DNA of 64,000 bases, taken from the NCBI GenBank assembly GCA_047495785.1, contig JBLDXI010000034.1:310001-374000 (forward strand), read 5' to 3'. The notes under the pieces were generated by a model that was given only the letters and a program-made list of their open reading frames with translations, made no database searches and was not told the origin of the DNA. Of this stretch, positions 46,883 to 58,646 are shown one piece after another; within the stretch, counting starts at the first letter, position 1; every line of letters begins with the position of its first letter. This DNA is from Lepidodermella squamata (lineage: Eukaryota; Gastrotricha). The position numbers and the translations under genes were made by a program.

Positions 46883-49473
46883 TCAGGCTTGAATTCGCTC
46901 GCATATTGCAACATATGTAAGAGAGCAAGCCGTCTTTCTCAAATAACCGAGATACAGACCCGCACCTAGGTAATAAATTATATTAAGCGAACGCGTGATA
47001 TGACCTATTTTCTGACTTACAGTCTTCACCTTCGAGATAAGGTATGTCAGCGAAATCGAATAGCGAGTTGTTAAAGGGTTCGCCCGTTATCCATGAAAAG
47101 GTCATTGGTTCCACTTGTGTCGCTCCTATGTAATATCCGAAACCTGAATCACTCGCAACAAGAGCCCTGGCAGCGTCGTAGGTCGCCTGATCCTTGATTA
47201 TGACGAGGGATTTATTTCGACTCGCGCATTCAGCAGCCATTTCAGATCTATTGCCGGTGGTTGGCGTGGCTTCCAGGTCCGACAATGACTGAAAATTAGA
47301 TAAAATTAGCAATGGGCGATAAATTAAGAGGATCAGATTACATTTCCGGCACAAATACCGCTGACATTATGGTAGCATAGTGCATCCCAGTAGCCTCCAT
47401 CGTGCCGTAAGGTCATACCTGCGAATCAACCAATGAAACATAATAAATAACCATTATAATCCTAATGCAACCATCTGGCAATTGAATAACAAAAACTGCT
47501 GCCAGATTTGTGAAAAACTCAATCGGTACTATAAGTAAAAATCTGACAATAACCGAAGAGAATTGTTTCGGTGATATTTGACTTGGAGAAAAAATCAAAG
47601 AAATTGGACAAAATCTCGAAAAAAACAATACAATATCAAAACATTTATATGGATTTATAGATTATGCGTTGAGTAAGGACACTCACATTTCCTATTGCCC
47701 ACTGGAGCGTTGGGATGCCAAAATGGTGAATCAACTTCAACGAGAGTGCCATCGTCCCACCTGTAATCAGCCGACAGGCCAACCAGAGCGATGCGTTCCG
47801 GAAGCATTGCTGCGGCGGAATCAAAATCAGCCTGCGAAAAGATGGTCGCCAGGCGACCGCCTTGTTCCTTACAGGCATTTAGTTGATGACGAAAGTTGCG
47901 CCGAGTTGGCTCGAGGAAATACTTAGATGGTTTCAGGTCTTTCATGCAGGCTGCGTAGTTATCAGCGAATTTCGTCGAGTTTGAATAGACGTTCACCTAT
48001 TTTGAGAAACGTGAATAATCCTAAATAACGCCGGTAAAACTAGCTCTTTAGTCCCTACCTTGGTTGAACCGTCCGGACAGATGTTGTAACATTTCTTGCC
48101 GTCTGGAGTATCGCACTGAACAGCTAACTTCGAAGCCAAAACAAAAATTCTCAATTTTCTAAAAGAATGTCTAAACGATTCAATGAAATTTACCCAAGAT
48201 AAGCAGTTTGCTTTGTTTCGGTAGACACCAGTGGAAAATTCGCCGGTCTCATTGGCGCCGCATTTCAGTCGGCATCCACTGAATTCGCGAGTGACAGCGT
48301 TGAAGCAGCGGATTTGCGGCTTGGAAGCATCGGCAGCTTCGCCTGCGAAACAGAAAGTCTTGCGAAAATTGACTAAATATAGGCACTCACTGCTGATGCT
48401 CTGCAGACAGGCGGGCAAGCTCGGCAGTCCCTTCACATTGTCTAAATTCATAAGCTCATAAACGGGTACTTGAACGACGCGTTCGATCATTTTACCGAAT
48501 TTGCTGGGCAGGGAAAATTGCTCGGAGTGCAAGTTACGGGCCGTTGAGCTGAATCTACACACTGGTCGAATTTCCCATTCTGTTAAATAAGAAACAAATT
48601 ACATGTTTACTTTTAGTAACAAAAATGCCTCGATTATACTTACAGGAAAAGCGTTGTAATCAGTAGCACATGCCGCTAAATTCGACCTGAAAGGATAGAC
48701 GCCATTGTAGGAACCACCAACCTAGAATGGGGTTGCAAAAAGAAAATTAGAATTATTATTTAAATTTTAGCTAAATCTGGCTGTAGTATCACGTCATAGG
48801 GAACTATCACATCTACATATTGTTTGAATTTTGAAATCTTCTGTTTCATTTTTGAAGCTTTTAACAAGAAACAGCGCTTTTCGAAATCAGGCCGAACTAG
48901 TCAGATGAATAATTGACCAACCATAATTTCGTTGGCTTTGCCACAACCAGGGCTGCCAGGTCGGCATGTTGCTGCGAAACTGGTGAATCTATAGCACAGC
49001 CTGGCAGTCTGTATGTAATAAAACAAATATTCAAAAGCGAACTAATATGGGACAGGATAACATACCGCCTTCATACACGTGGCTTTATCTGGCTGGCTGT
49101 CACCAAGCTGCCGAAAAATTATTATGGATTATTTGCTGGACTAAACATTTTAGTGTGAAGCTTGAAACGTTTTGACAAGATTTTTGATAATTTTGTTCTA
49201 ACCGCGGGTGAAATACCGATAGTTACCGTAACATCAGGTTTTTCCGGTCAACTATTTGGCGAGATCGAATAGTGGCACTCTGGAAATGTGTAAAAGTGTT
49301 AAATATCATCAACTCACTTGATATTCGCGTAATTGCCAACAGCCGTTCGGAATTTCCCGGCAATCAGTGAATGCGTCATCGAATTGCGAAAAACAACGAG
49401 CCCATTCGCCGCTTTGCACAACGTTGATGGTAGAGAACAACACGGCCAAAATCGGGATGAGTAACCGTTTCAT
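46883..49473 (-). CDS. Secreted Cys-rich protein with two C-type-lectin-like domains, 488 aa
   Basis: Exons 49473-49318, 49107-49066, 49008-48922, 48721-48644, 48579-48496, 48454-48391, 48342-48194, 48127-48059, 47996-47687, 47418-47342, 47288-47021 and 46965-46883 (1467 nt) match the plus-strand paralogues exon for exon. Exon 6's acceptor (TATGAG) is weak and is chosen by frame. A signal peptide precedes GEWARCFSQFDDAFTDCREIP. Domain 1 has GGRLATIFSQADF, YRWDDGTLV and ends YWDALCYHNVSGICAGN, the best match here to a canonical C-type lectin end. Domain 2 has LVIIKDQATYDAARA, FSWITGEPFNN and CERIQA. It lies in opposite orientation to the three copies at 20-34 kb, with a partial duplicate downstream at 45.2 kb. 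Confidence 0.85.
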
Positions 49474-50996
49474 AACTCGCTTGTTGCAGATTAATTCCAA
49501 GGAATTATTAGATTTTCAGATTTAAATTATTAGAAATGTTTTATATTCGATATTTTGAAACGAGACCGGAGACAGGAGAGCCTGATCCTCTCCAGTCACG
49601 TGCAATTTTCCTATATCTGTATTCGGACACCTCATTATTGGCAAGTAGCAACATTCGGACCAGGTCGCGTGTTGTCTTTTTAAATCAGGCAAAAAGTGAG
49701 ACCGTCTGCAAGAAAAACATGTTTTTAGGGTTTTTTATTCCCTGCCTCGTCCTTGGTGGCCTGGTGGAGTTCGATGAAAAAATGTGACACTCCAAATGAC
49801 GAACAAAGTCGAGCGACCAGATTTTCGTGAACCATTTTTGGATAGAGCTCGAGCAATAAACGGGTGTGTTAGCGCCTTTTGCCCCTAACACAAAAATGGC
49901 TTTTGAAAACGGATTGCAACGCCGAATCCTAGCAACCGTTACCAAGACGCGGTACATCTGGTGTTGACGGAAGTTTTTCTTGATCATTTATGGCCGCAGT
50001 CAGCAAGTCTTGCCGAGAAAACGGGATGTGCGGAAGAGGGTCAAAATTTTGGACCCTGATCGGAGTCTTTCGCAATTTTTTCTTTCAAATATTTATCTGC
50101 AACACTCATTTTACGGAAAATGTTCATATTCATCGGTATTATAGTTCTGGTAACCCAACAAGGTAATAAAAAATATAAGCGTTTCATAGCATTCATATTG
50201 TTAATAAAAAAATTAATAAAAATATGTTGGTGACCGAAAATGACCCCAAGATTCCACCGAGGTTTTATCGCGGTTTGGTTAGGATCGCAGTTCGATCGTA
50301 ATTTCAAACATTTCAGTTTTAAATTATTACAACTTGCCCAGAAATTACGCAACTATTCTTTAATTTGGCAAGAGAAAAAATTTGATATCAAGTCGAAAAC
50401 ATTTCGATTGGTTCGCCATGTCGGAAGTATCACTAGAATGTTTCCTGGCTAACCAATCAGAAATTGTGCATGGCTATTCGTTGAAATGATCGTTCAAGCA
50501 GTAAAATGAGGCATACTCAAAGAATCTGAGGCCAAAACGATGACAAGTCCGGTCCTCTGAACATCAACGCACAACTGCTTCTCCTTGACAGTTGAGGGAT
50601 CTAACGTTTTGCGATTCAACATAATCGTAAAACGTAAAACTGGCCCGTTTGTTAGTAAATCATTCAGTCTTACTTGGATGGCTGCTCCGACGGTTACTGT
50701 TTTGATTAAGAATTCACGTCAACGCTATGATATTTGAACCTGCTTATTAGATTTTGAAATGCCTGTGTACTCCTTGAAGATATTCAGGTTGCCCTTATGA
50801 CGGCGGCATAGTGAACTAAGTGTCAACACATTGCAAAGGTCACAGAATTTATAACGCAGACATTTATTATTTCAAAGCTATCGCGAATTTCCGAATTGGC
50901 CAACAGTAACACTGGGCATTAATCAAGTATTTCTGATCTGCTTTGTTCTCCAACGAGACGAAAACAAGTCAATTTTCCAATTTATTCCCGCGATCT
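49474..50996. other. Intergenic with a deletion relic
   Basis: Apart from the pseudogene at 50120-50450 no gene is supported. The 49.7-50.0 kb frames lack splice partners. Confidence 0.5.
50120..50450 (+). pseudogene. Deletion relic of the helical secreted-protein gene at 55.2 kb
   Basis: ATG at 50120 opens MFIFIGIIVLVTQQ followed by a GTAATA donor, matching MFIFICILVLATQH and donor at 55172-55216. About 50 bases later the sequence jumps to the 3' flank of the intact gene (AATAAAAAAATTAATAA, then GTGACCGAAAATGACCCCAAG against GTGACCGAAAATGACGCCACG at 56680). It also carries part of the MITE-like element found beyond it. The roughly 1.4-kb coding exon is missing. Confidence 0.8.
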
Positions 50997-52241
50997 TTAA
51001 GGAGCTTTGATAAGCTTGCCGTACTTCGCCAGAAACTGATCAAAGCTCATGAGTTTCGGGTTCAGCTTCTTCGTAGATTCGTAATCGATGCTAGCATTGA
51101 ATTTCTCTGTGAAATCTTGGTAAAACTGGAAAATGCTCGCCAGTTCACCCGCACCAGGAAACGGAAAGGTCCGGAAAACCTCGATAGGTGTAGGTTGGTA
51201 CACAATCTCCTCACCTAGAACCTTGCCAACCTTCTCAGCTTGCTCGCTGACAGTCATCGATTCACTAGCAATCGCAATTCGCCTGCCAATCCAAGTCGGG
51301 TCTTTGAAAGCTCCGTAAGCACAACGACCGATATCGTCTACGGCCATGCCAGGCGTTCTGACATTCCCCAACGGCGTTGTGATCGCCAATTTACCATCTT
51401 GGCCACGATGCATTGGTTCCAAGCCGGTGCAGAAGTTGTCCCAAAATCTTGGTGCTATCAGAAACGTGACAGGCTGACCATCGAAAAATTTGTCAGAGCC
51501 AGCTTTGGTCTCGCAGAATGGTATTTTGTATTTGCCATGCAAAGTAGGAAATCGATCGTCGCTGAGTTGTCCAAATTTGTGAGGGTCGTCCAGGGTAGAC
51601 CAGACAACATGCTTGATCTCAGCTTTCCTAAAAAAACAGGGTTATCACAAATCACTATTTTTTATGCATTCATTTTTTCAAAAGGAGAACAATAAAGCGT
51701 TTGAATTTTAATAATTAATTCGAGTTTAAGTAATTGAGGAATTTCTGAAAAATCTTCAAAAATCATATCATTTTGTTTCGATTTCAATTTGGCGATCTTT
51801 CAGCGTATATATTTTCAGATCGAAAGTACTTTTGTTTGAATGCTTTCTTAGGACAAGAAGGAATATTTTTCAACTTGCCTTGCCGCGTTAGCCATGGACC
51901 TGATCTGGGCTATTTCTTTCTCAGGATCAGTAAAATCAACAACCGAGACGCAAAACAAGCCATAAGAGCCTTTGATAGCCGCAGCCAACGCGTCCTCATC
52001 ATTAGCATCGACCTGAGCGAGTTCGACGCCTTGCTCAGCCATAGCCTTGGCTTTCGCGGAGTTGACATCTCGGGTTAAAGCTCGAGCCTTGAAATCGGTG
52101 ACAGGATCCTCCAAAATCGCCCGAATAACAGAAGCGCCCTTCAAAAATTCAACAAATTACAACTATAATCTCAAAATGTTGATGATTCACCTGTTGGCCA
52201 GTTGCTCCTACAACAGAGATTATTTTCTTTCCAGATGCCAT
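50997..52241 (-). CDS. NmrA-like family protein, copy 2, 313 aa
   Basis: Exons 52241-52191, 52138-51879 and 51627-50997 (942 nt) have the same lengths as copy 1. Rossmann loop VVGATGQQ-GASVIRAILED, IKHVVWSTLDDP, PVTFLIAPRFWDNFCTG and AVDDIGRCAYGAFKDPTWIG are conserved. Intron 2 again starts GC (AG|GCAAGTT). Gly-Gly of the binding loop is Gly-Ala here. A relic of the helical secreted gene, not a kinase-ankyrin gene, lies downstream. Likely a cytosolic NAD(P)-binding regulator or oxidoreductase-like protein by family. Confidence 0.92.
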
Positions 52242-52276
52242 GAAGCGAGAAAACATCTACAGAATGGAGCTCGTAA

Positions 52277-52287
52277 TTTTATATAGA
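52277..52287 (-). promoter_or_regulatory. TATA-like promoter element, NmrA copy 2
   Basis: On the minus strand CTATATAAAATTACGAGCTC lies about 40 bases before the ATG; the TACGAGCT word is shared with the plus-strand copy. Confidence 0.55.
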
Positions 52288-53938
52288 CTGCCTATGTCCA
52301 AAAAGTAATAAAATGGACCTGTTAATTTAAAAAGCTTAACCACTTGGTTCAGCCGTTTTTGCTAGCATTCAGCTCTTCGACTATAACATCAGACATTCGA
52401 CATCAGACATTCTATAACATTCGACTATGCCTAACATCAGAGATAACGCTTACACGCGTTATCTCCATCAGTTATCTTGGTACAGAGAATATTGAACAAC
52501 AATTGCCGGTCTGACACCCATGGCCACATAGTTACTTTGTACTTTGTCACCGTTTAATTAGTCTCCAATTTTGTTCGAGGATATAACTTTTATATGGCTC
52601 AAGGAAATTATTTTGAAATGACAGAAGACAAATAATATATTGATATCGATCGGGTTTGACAAATAAGGATTCATCAATTAAATTTGACCCATGGGACATT
52701 TAGCTAGCTATAACTTCAATTGTTGCTGATGTTTGATGTTTGATCAAATCTGCTTTGATAGTTTGATAAATAAAAAATAATAGAAAAAAGAAAAATGTTC
52801 TAAGGTGTAAGATATAAAAGATATAAAACGATGTATTAAGTGAGACGGATGAAACACTGAACTAGAATTATTCTTGAATGACAGCTGTTAGAAAATGAAA
52901 TAGCGTAAATGGCTTGATTCAGCTTTAGCACGGTGGCAGTGGTCGCGTGCGCACGATTCTCCATGCCAGCAAATGGCCATTTTTTTCCTGTCGCAAATAA
53001 TTGTTTTGTAATCTTAATATCGATCGAAAGGACAATGAGACGTGGCTATGTAATAATCTTAATATCGATCAAAAGGACAGTGAGACGCCGTAGCTGGGTT
53101 GTTTACGAGAAAAAAGTGTTGTCAAAAACAATTAGGGTCAAAGGTCACTTTTTGAAAAAAATGAGATGAATCACTTATCATTAAATGTTCGCGTTCTTTT
53201 TATCCGTCATTATATGTTGCTAAAATAAGGTTAAAAAAACCCTTGATTTAGACGCGATCAATCGATAATTCGGGGAATGCATTGTAAAAAATGGAATCAA
53301 CATTCTGCTCCGAGCCTTTAGTTTTCAAAAATTATTGAAATCAACCGATTTTTCATTCCAGTTGGAACCCCCAGTAATTTATGAGACCGCAAATGAGCAA
53401 TCAAGTTCCCGCTGAAAGTCCTATAGCCGAAAACGTTGAAGATTTTCGACTGAAAAACTTTCCGGTTCGATTGTTAAAGAGATGAAATAATCTCGCGTCA
53501 ATACGAAATAGACGCAGCATAATCATAACGTGAAAGAAAACAGCTCCATTGTGTGACCACTGTTTACTATGGTCATCTCATACAAAAGCACAAAAGCATT
53601 AGAGAAAAAAGTAGAACGGGCTAATGGTCACACTATGAGTTGTTTTTTGTCCCAAGAAAGTACTCAAGATGTAGTTTACTAAGATCTACATGTCATAGCT
53701 TGCGTTCTCTCGATTCTTCTCTTTGTAACCATGGACGCCTACGATTTTTAAAACATTTCGAAACTTCAACTTGATACTTTTCAAATTTCAGAAAATAATG
53801 AAAACTAAACATTGTTATTAAACCCTGAAAATTTAATTGTTTCAAAGGGGAAATTATCCAGAATTTTCAAGCATGCATAATGCCAGCACGGCAGGGTTCA
53901 AGCTTCGGCGCCTAAGTTATGTCTCATGAAAACAACGG

Positions 53939-54352
53939 GTCCCTCACGAGGCAGCAGGCTTCAAAGCAGGATAAACCCAAAAGTGGTGCAAACGCCACGC
54001 AACAAATAAATCGAATCAATTACGATAAAATTCTGCGTAATTTTCAGACTATGAGCCCATCATAACTTCAAGAGCCCGGCTTATGAATTTTGGGAAATTT
54101 TCGAAAAAGATTTTTTTGTGACCAAATTGACCAATATGAGTTACATTACGGAGAATTCAAAATCAGAGACTAAGCCTGTGCGCCTACTGAGGGGACTGTT
54201 CAGTGCGTTTACCCCATAGACATAATTTAGGATAGGCTGCTTACTCACGAGGGAAAGGGCGCTACGCCATGGGCGCCCGATGGGCAGCTGATTCATCCTA
54301 AATTATGTCTATGGTTTAACCTGCATTGAAGCCTGCTGCTTCGTGGGGGACT
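53939..54352. mobile_element. Foldback-like element with nested inverted repeats
   Basis: Outer arms of about 39 bp (53939-53977 and 54313-54352, sharing GCAGCAGGCTTCAA) are reverse complements with about four mismatches. An inner perfect pair of 20 bp, CCATAGACATAATTTAGGAT, lies at 54214-54233 and, inverted, at 54295-54314. No coding sequence is inside. Confidence 0.7.
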
Positions 54353-54597
54353 CGATAACGACTTGTTATTTAGTTTCTTTGCTATTTACATGGCCTCGTG
54401 ACCATTCGCAAGAAAACACAAGAATGAACCTATTTTTCCAGTTTGAAATTATGGGAAATGTTTATTTTAAATAACAGGAGAGCTCATTCATAGTCACTAG
54501 ACATTATAGTCATTTCCAGCACACTTTCCGCCAACAGTGACATTTCCAAACTATAACATTTCTTATCTTCCTTAATGTTAGAAAAGTCAAATAACAT

Positions 54598-54900
54598 TCA
54601 ATCAATTTTCCTGATATTTCCACGGTTTGCAAGGAGCTTTGATAAGTTCGCCTTATACGTCACCAACAACTGATCAAACGTCATGAGTTTCGGGTTCACC
54701 TTATTCGCCGTTTCTTCAATTGCTCGGAGAAATCCTGTGAAACTGAAACGGCAAGTTCCGGAAAACTTCGATTGGCGCTGGACGATACACAATTTCCTCG
54801 CCTATAGAACCTTGCCAACTTTCTCAGATTGTTCGCAAATTTTCATCTTTTCACTAGCTATCGCAATTCGCTTGCCAATCCAAGTCAGGTTTTTCACATA
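54598..54900 (-). pseudogene. NmrA-like exon-3 fragment
   Basis: The minus strand matches the C-terminal 40% of NmrA exon 3 with an internal deletion of about 40 bases, several frameshifts and an abrupt break after the segment for DPTWIGK. No start, exon 1 or exon 2 is nearby. Confidence 0.85.
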
Positions 54901-55171
54901 ATCGAAAATCCGAATAGAAAATAAAACAATGCAAATGTGATTTTGTGTGAATTTTCTGAATCAAGCCGCTACATCTGGGCCTCATTTGGCTATTGTTTTA
55001 GAAAAAAAATCGATGAAACTTGGCTATGGCTTCACTCTGAGAGCTTGCCCTCCAACTTGTTATCAAGTTTTCTTATCTAACTCAATAATTAATAATTAAT
55101 CTCATTACAAGATAAAATGACGCCCAGCACAACTTTCAAATATTTATCATAAACACTTATTTTTACGAAAA

Positions 55172-56643
55172 ATGTTCATATTCATCTGTATTTTAGTTCT
55201 GGCAACTCAGCACGGTATACTCCTAAAATGTTCACCTTAAATTTTTGGATTTTTGAATTTTTGTTAGGCTATTGTCATGACGAGCTCACCGACCAAACCA
55301 GCTTAGTCTCAAAAATCCTCGAAAACCGAATAGCTAATTACCTCGAAAAAGGTTCAATCACCGCAAATCAAGCCGCCGTTCTATCGAATTACGCCAGCCA
55401 TGATTTACCGGCAATTATCGACTACGTCACAACTCGCCATAACAAATTCAGCTATACCGACCCGAACAAGGCTGGAAACCCGTTTCTAAAATCATCATTC
55501 GATTTTACGGACAAATTCTTCGAATCTTTAGAGCAGTTACTGCCCCAACTTGTCGAGGCAGGCATTTTCGAGGGAAATGAAGAACTAATCACGGCATCGG
55601 AATTTATTTTACTCTACATTCGCGAGACAGTTCTAATTTTGGAGCAAAGCAACCAGGCTAAACTTAGCGAAAAATTACAGCAAATTTTTGAAAAATGGTC
55701 GCTATTCAAACAAGCTTTAGTCGGGACATTGCTCGACAATTATGCTATGGATAAAAATTCCGAAAAAAATCGAGAAAAAATGTCGGATTTATTAACAAAA
55801 ATCAGCGAAATTTTACTCGAAAATACGCGAAAAATTGAAAATGGCCAGGAAAATTTTGAAAAATTCATCGATAATACAGTTGACTCGTGCCGAGAGGAAA
55901 TATTGAAAATTATCATCAAAAATGGCCAAAGGGTGAAATTAGAATGTTATTCTGAAATATTCAAATTTTTTGCAAAATTATCCGAAATTTTGTATCACCG
56001 TGAAAAGTTTCACGTCGACTTGAAGAAGGCTAAAATTTTAATTGATAATTTTAATTCTAAAATTGCTAAATTCCCCGAAAAACTGACTTGGATGTCTAGT
56101 GAAGATCGCGAAGATTTTACGGAAATTTTCAGATTTTTTAAGAAATTTTCGGAAAATTCCCTCGATTTTCTATCGAGTTACCGCGACTACGGCGAGAGCG
56201 ATGTTCTCGGTTCGAGAATTGCAATTTACGAACAGCTCAAGACGCCTGGTAAGAAGGTTGTCTCGATTTTATTGAAGTGGAAATTGCGAGATAAAGCCAA
56301 CGATTTGCGGACGAAATCGCCGCAGGAGAACGAGCAGATTCTGCGCTATTGTCTGTATCTAGGTCAAGAATTTTACGGCCTCGTTTTCGCTGGGTTGACG
56401 TCGCAAATTGACAGCAAATCACGCCCGGAGTTGGTTGAATGGCTGCTGGAGGCTAAAACGGCGACGGCTAAATTTTTGGCACTACAACGCGAATCAGGCG
56501 GCGGTTTGACGGCGAGTGATAAGGAAATAGCGGCATTTCAGGCCGAATTGGATGCGATTGTTGACTCGGTTTTAAATGTTGTGAATCATTTCGACATTGC
56601 TCAGCTTGCTTTCAAGCGTTTTATTGCATTTATTGTCGCCTAA
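55172..56643 (+). CDS. Secreted all-helical protein of unknown family, 472 aa
   Basis: Exons 55172-55214 and 55268-56643 (1419 nt) join in frame. Exon 1 is just the signal peptide (MFIFICILVLATQH). The mature part is rich in Lys, Glu, Leu, Ile and Phe with helix periodicity throughout (for example LENRIANYLEKGSITANQA, KEIAAFQAELDAIVDSVL) and few cysteines. I do not recognise a domain. It sits between an NmrA fragment and NmrA copy 3. A deletion relic of a second copy is next to NmrA copy 2, so the pair was duplicated together. A MITE-like element lies 120 bp downstream. Confidence 0.8.
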
Positions 56644-56761
56644 AATTGTTAATAAAAAAATTAATAATAATATTTTAGGTGACCGAAAATGACGCCACGA
56701 TTCCATTGAGGTTTTATGGGAATTTCAACAGTTTCATCCTAATTTCAGTCGTAGATTATGG

Positions 56762-57082
56762 CAGCGTGTCCCAGAAGTTTCGCAACTATTTTTTTTAATT
56801 TGGCAACATTTTGTAGGAAATTAAATTTATTTTTTAATTAAACCCACCGACAGAATAAGAATTCCTCCGCGACTTGACCGAAGAAATACAAAATTTACCG
56901 GTGAAAACCCGGAAAACCCCGATGGTAACTGGTTCGGTAATTTTCGGTATTTAACCCGTTTGGAAAAAATTTCTCCGCGATTTTTCATCCTATCAACAAG
57001 AGAGGCACACTTGATATCTTTCCTCGGGGATTTTTGAATTTTTCTATAATTTTTCGAGATGGGAAGTTTTTTGGGACACGCT
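56762..57082. mobile_element. MITE-like element, about 320 bp
   Basis: Left end CAGCGTGTCCCAGAAG and right end TTGGGACACGCT are inverted. The body (ACCGACAGAATAAGAATTCC, TTTACCGGTGAAAACCCGG, GGTAATTTTCGGTATTTAAC) matches 62690-62800. There is no open frame for a transposase. The terminal word resembles Tc1/mariner-type ends; that is inference. Confidence 0.75.
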
Positions 57083-57385
57083 TCAGCCTGCAGAGCCGAT
57101 ACGAAAAATCTCATATTCTCAAATTTCCACCGCTCCTATTCTTCTAAGGCACGGAGCGATTCCAAGAGCTTCGTCATGGTATAGTAGTGACAATTAAAAG
57201 CCATTTTGACCGACTAGGCTGACTGTTTTTGTTCGGCAATTGTTTGCCATGATGAAGAATAAAGATGAAGCGTGTAAGCTTGTTATGGTCAAATTTCTGA
57301 GTTCAAGTAAAACCGCAACAACACAAGTGGTTATTACGCTTTTTTAGTTTTGAAGTAGGTCAAATTTTATTGAACCTTGTAGGCA

Positions 57386-57396
57386 TTTTATATTTA
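57386..57396 (+). promoter_or_regulatory. TATA-like promoter element, NmrA copy 3
   Basis: TTTTATATTTAAGTACGAGCT lies about 60 bases before the ATG at 57450 and matches the TATA-plus-TACGAG arrangement of the other two NmrA genes. Confidence 0.5.
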
Positions 57397-57449
57397 AGTA
57401 CGAGCTTACAGCTGCAGCAAAACAAATTGTAGATTTTTATAACCTCAAA

Positions 57450-58646
57450 ATGGCACCTGAAAAGAAAATCATTTCTGTTGTAGGAGCAACTGGACAACAG
57501 GTAAACCATCGAAATTCTAAGATTTTTCCTGAAGTTTGTTCAATTTCTGAAGGGTGGATCTGTTGTTCGAGCGATTTTGGAGGATCCTGCCACCGAATTC
57601 AAGGCTCGAGCTCTAACTCGCGATGCCAACTCAGCGAAAGCCAAGGCCCTGGCGGAGCAAGGTGTCGAAGTCGTTCAGGTCGATGCTAATGACGAGGACG
57701 CGTTGGCTGAGGCTATCAAAGGCTCGTATGGATTGTTTTGCGTTTCGGTAATCGACTGGACCGATCCAGATAAAGAAATCGCACAGATCAAGTCGATGGC
57801 TAACGCGGCAAAGCAAGTTGAAAAATAATTTCCTACCTTGTCCTAGGAATAATAATCCAGGCTCAAACGCTTTAATATTGTCATTCTATAAAAATCCTAC
57901 AAAGAAATTGAAGATATTTTATTTGTCTGTATTTTAGGAAAGCTAGAATCAAACATGTTATTTGGTCTACCTTGGATGACCCTCGCAAATTTGGACCGCT
58001 AAGCGACGATCATTATCCAACTTTGCACGGCAAGTACAAAGTAACGCATTGCGAGACGAAAGCTGGATCTGACAAATTCTTCGATGGCCAGCCTGTTACC
58101 TATCTGATAACCCCAGCATTTTGGGACAACTTCTATACTGGCTTTTTCCCAATGCATCGCGGCCAGAATGGTAAATTGATTATCACAGTCCCAATGGGGC
58201 ATGTTAAAACGCCTGGCATGGCCGTAGACGATATTGGTCGTTGTGCTTACGGAATTTTCAAAGACCCAACTTGGATTGGCAAGCGAATTGCAATTGCTAG
58301 TGAATCGATGACGGTCAGCGAGCAAGCGGAGAAAATTGGCAAAGTTCTAGGTGAGGAGGTTGTGTACCAGCCTGCGCCTTTCGAAGTTTTCCGGAACTTG
58401 CCGTTTCCTGGTGCTGGCGAATTGGCAAACATGTTTCAGTTTTGCCAGGATTTCTCCGAGAAATTGAATGCTAGCCGCGAAGCTACGAAGACGCTGAACC
58501 CGAAACTCATGAACTTTGATCAGTTTCTGGCGAAGTACCTACGGCAAACTTATCAAAGCTCCTTGAAGACCTTGGGAACATCGGGAAAATTGACTCTTTC
58601 GACACTTCGGTTCGGATATAAGGGAAACTCCTTGAATAATCACTAA
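57450..58646 (+). CDS. NmrA-like family protein, copy 3, 339 aa with altered C-terminus
   Basis: Exons 57450-57500, 57553-57812 and 57938-58646 (1020 nt). Glycine-rich loop VVGATGQQ-GGSVVRAILED, GLFCVSVIDWTDPDKE, IKHVIWSTLDDP and MTVSEQAEKIGKVLG are as in the other copies, and intron 2 again begins GC (AA|GCAAGTT). At about 58538-58542 a 4-base gain (GTAC-CTAC-GG) shifts the last codons. The usual ending AKYGKLIKAP becomes AKYLRQTYQSSLK and continues for about 30 more residues. The change spares the Rossmann core. It is followed 450 bp later by kinase-ankyrin copy 2. Confidence 0.92.

Larger units (their letters stand above)
52242..55171. other. Intergenic stretch with repeats and an NmrA fragment
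   Basis: It holds the NmrA copy-2 promoter, a duplicated 35-bp segment (about 53008-53042 and 53053-53087, sharing AATCTTAATATCGATC), an inverted-repeat element (53939-54352) and an NmrA fragment (54598-54900). No intact gene is seen. Confidence 0.6.
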
